Shown: positions 62,477 to 64,000 of the stretch, one piece after another | Layout: every line of letters starts with the position of its first letter | How positions within the stretch are numbered: the stretch's first letter is position 1 | NCBI RefSeq assembly: GCF_014647255.1 | Contig: NZ_BMOV01000006.1 | Location: 124,001-188,000 of the forward strand | Length of the DNA: 64,000 nt | Direction of reading: 5' to 3' | DNA from: Iodidimonas muriae | Lineage (GTDB): Bacteria; Pseudomonadota; Alphaproteobacteria; Sphingomonadales; Rhodothalassiaceae | Translations under genes and position numbers: made by a program | Notes under the pieces: generated by a model | The model's database searches: none | Told to the model about the DNA's origin: nothing | Seen by the model: only the letters and a program-made list of their open reading frames with translations

Positions 62477-63994
62477 TTATTCAAATCTGTCGGCGGTATA
62501 TTCGGGAACCGCTTCATCGGTGAAGCGCGTGGTTTCCTTGGCAAAGCGCAGGCGCACGGTGCCGGTGGGGCCATGTCTTTGTTTGCCCACGATCACCTCG
62601 GCCAATCCCCGTGACCGCTCCATCATATCCACCCATTCGGCGAATTTTTTCTCATCGCCCTCATCGGGCTTTTGCTGCTCTTTATAATATTCATCACGAT
62701 AGACGAACATCACGATATCAGCATCCTGCTCAATGGAGCCGGATTCACGCAAATCCGAAAGCTGTGGGCGTTTGTTTTCGCGGCTTTCCACTGTACGGCT
62801 AAGCTGAGACAGCGCCATCACCGGCACCTCCAGCTTTTTCGCCAAGGCCTTCAGGCCACGGGTGATCTCCGAGATTTCCTGTACCCGGCTTTCCGATCGG
62901 GTCGAGCCGCTTAGAAGTTGCAGATAATCGACAATCACCAGACCGATATTGTGCAGCCGCTTCAATCGCCGCGCACGGGTGTAAACCCCGGCAATGGAAA
63001 GGGCGGCGGTATCATCCACATAAAGCGGCAAATTTTCGATATCCCGCACGGCGCGGGCCAGATCTTCAAATTGGGAATCGGTCAAACGGCCCCGGCGCAT
63101 TTCTTCGGATTTGATATTGGCGCGGTCGGCAACCACACGGGCTGCAAGCTGATCCGCCGACATTTCCAACGAGAAAAAGGCCACCGCCGCACCGCGTGTG
63201 CGCTTCATATCCACCCCGGCTTCCCTATCATCAAGCCAGCGTTTGGCAGCATTGAAGGCGATATTGGTTGCCAGCGAGGTTTTCCCCATGGCCGGACGCC
63301 CGGCCAGGATCAGCAAGTCGGTGGGATGCAGGCCGCCAATTTGCGCATCCAAAGCTTTCAGCCCTGTGGACACGCCGGAAATTTTATCCGGATCTTTATA
63401 CGCGGCTTCCGCCGCTTCCAGGGCTTTATAAACAGCGGTCCGGAAAGGCGTGAAAGAGGTGCCGGCACTTCCGGTTTGCGCCAGATCGAACAGTTTCGAT
63501 TCCGCCGCCTCCAATTGCCCTTCGCCCGAATCCGCAGGGTCGGCGTCATAAGCACTGACCACCATTTCGTTGCCGACTGAAATCAATGAGCGGCGAAGCG
63601 CCAGATCCCGCAAGGTGCGGCCATAATCCACCGCATTGATGATGGTGGCGGCCGATGCGGCCAGACGCGCCAGATACGCGCCGCCGCCCATATCGGCAAG
63701 GGCTTCATCTTTATCGAAAAATGGCCGCAGCTTGATGGGGTCTGCCGTATGATCGCGGTCAATGAGCCGCAGAATCATTTCATAGATGCGCCCATGCACC
63801 GGTTCAAAAAAATGTTCCGGATGCAGATATTCGCGCACCTGTTCGGCGGCTTCATTGTTTACCAGCATGGCGCCAAGCAGCGCTTGCTCGACCTCCAGAT
63901 TGCTGGGAGGCCGGCGATAATCCAATGTGTCATCAGCGGCGCTGTCTCGTGCGTCACTGTGGGTCATGTTTTGAGTATATTCGGTCATAGACAT
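62477..63994 (-). CDS. dnaB: Replicative DNA helicase
   Basis: DnaB, 505 residues, hexameric fork helicase. The N-terminal primase-interacting domain (SNLEVEQALLGAMLVNNEAAE, LHPEHFFEPVHGRIYE) and the RecA-like domain with Walker A GRPAMGKTS (232-240), FSLEMS, IVDYLQLL and the arginine-rich end are clear. No intein or insertion is visible. The gene starts within 10 bp of the window edge (ATG 63994 or 63988), so upstream signals are outside view. Terminator not obvious on the minus strand. Confidence 0.97.
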   Translation of the reverse strand: MSMTEYTQNMTHSDARDSAADDTLDYRRPPSNLEVEQALLGAMLVNNEAAEQVREYLHPEHFFEPVHGRIYEMILRLIDRDHTADPIKLRPFFDKDEALADMGGGAYLARLAASAATIINAVDYGRTLRDLALRRSLISVGNEMVVSAYDADPADSGEGQLEAAESKLFDLAQTGSAGTSFTPFRTAVYKALEAAEAAYKDPDKISGVSTGLKALDAQIGGLHPTDLLILAGRPAMGKTSLATNIAFNAAKRWLDDREAGVDMKRTRGAAVAFFSLEMSADQLAARVVADRANIKSEEMRRGRLTDSQFEDLARAVRDIENLPLYVDDTAALSIAGVYTRARRLKRLHNIGLVIVDYLQLLSGSTRSESRVQEISEITRGLKALAKKLEVPVMALSQLSRTVESRENKRPQLSDLRESGSIEQDADIVMFVYRDEYYKEQQKPDEGDEKKFAEWVDMMERSRGLAEVIVGKQRHGPTGTVRLRFAKETTRFTDEAVPEYTADRFE

Positions 63995-64000
63995 GACAGA

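Noticed and set aside
1-64000. Mobile elements, CRISPR arrays, tRNA or rRNA genes
   Set aside because: No transposase, integrase, regular repeat array, cloverleaf or rRNA-like segment was seen on either strand.

Overview
The window reads as a contiguous piece of an alphaproteobacterial chromosome. The evidence is the gene order (rpsF-rpsR-rplI; fabD-fabG-acpP-fabF-mltG; yicC-gmk; lptD-surA-pdxA-rsmA; glnE-bcp-DUF455-M23-bactofilin; dnaB/mlaEF-radA-cvpA-purF-SDR), alphaproteobacteria-typical families (DUF2336, DUF4170, aa3-type CoxIV, an RhlE helicase ending in a G-M-G-x-H-V-P-A-F-L peptide) and a moderate GC content. I cannot name the genus; a Kordiimonadales/Emcibacterales-like lineage is only a guess. 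I see no tRNA, rRNA, CRISPR array, insertion sequence, prophage or attachment site.

Layout. 1-4.6 kb: 3' end of der, a PaaG-like crotonase, an RhlE-type helicase, a DUF2336 protein. 4.6-9.7 kb: gyrA with a structured upstream region, and an orphan membrane histidine kinase. 10-17 kb: a small membrane protein, a large autotransporter, a 36-residue CoxIV-like peptide, ssb, two exported proteins. 17-33 kb: cfa, the ribosomal trio, fatty-acid synthesis genes, mltG, yicC-gmk, then the opposed rsmA-pdxA-surA-lptD operon and divergent pepA. 34-45.6 kb: small genes, a dipeptide epimerase, a lone MlaC, a cytochrome c, an AGCS symporter with an inserted domain, bactofilin + LytM peptidase, DUF455, bcp, glnE. 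45.7-56.9 kb: an AsmA-like giant, tyrS/anmK, an alpha/beta hydrolase, two IscS-like desulfurases with an adrenodoxin-type ferredoxin, TfoX-N, a GST, an SDR. 56.9-64 kb: purF, cvpA, radA, mlaF, mlaE, dnaB.

How the genes work together. The dominant theme is envelope construction (fatty-acid synthesis, Cfa, MltG, LptD/SurA, Mla parts, bactofilin/M23, AsmA-like protein, AnmK, epimerase) mixed with replication and translation housekeeping. Several conserved alphaproteobacterial blocks have been rearranged: lptF/lptG are absent between lptD and pepA, holC does not follow pepA, alr is absent beside dnaB, mlaC lies 25 kb from mlaEF, and rplI lies 44 kb from dnaB.

Nothing in the window is clearly a new defence or mobile system. 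The least explained items are the DECD motif in the helicase, the domain inserted in the AGCS transporter, the oppositely charged tails on bS6 and bL9, overlapping dyads upstream of gyrA, a hairpin plus U-tract in the rpsF leader, nested G/C-run inverted repeats before the desulfurase genes, and several very small genes. All positions and motifs were read by eye; family names rest on motif recognition, not on database searches.
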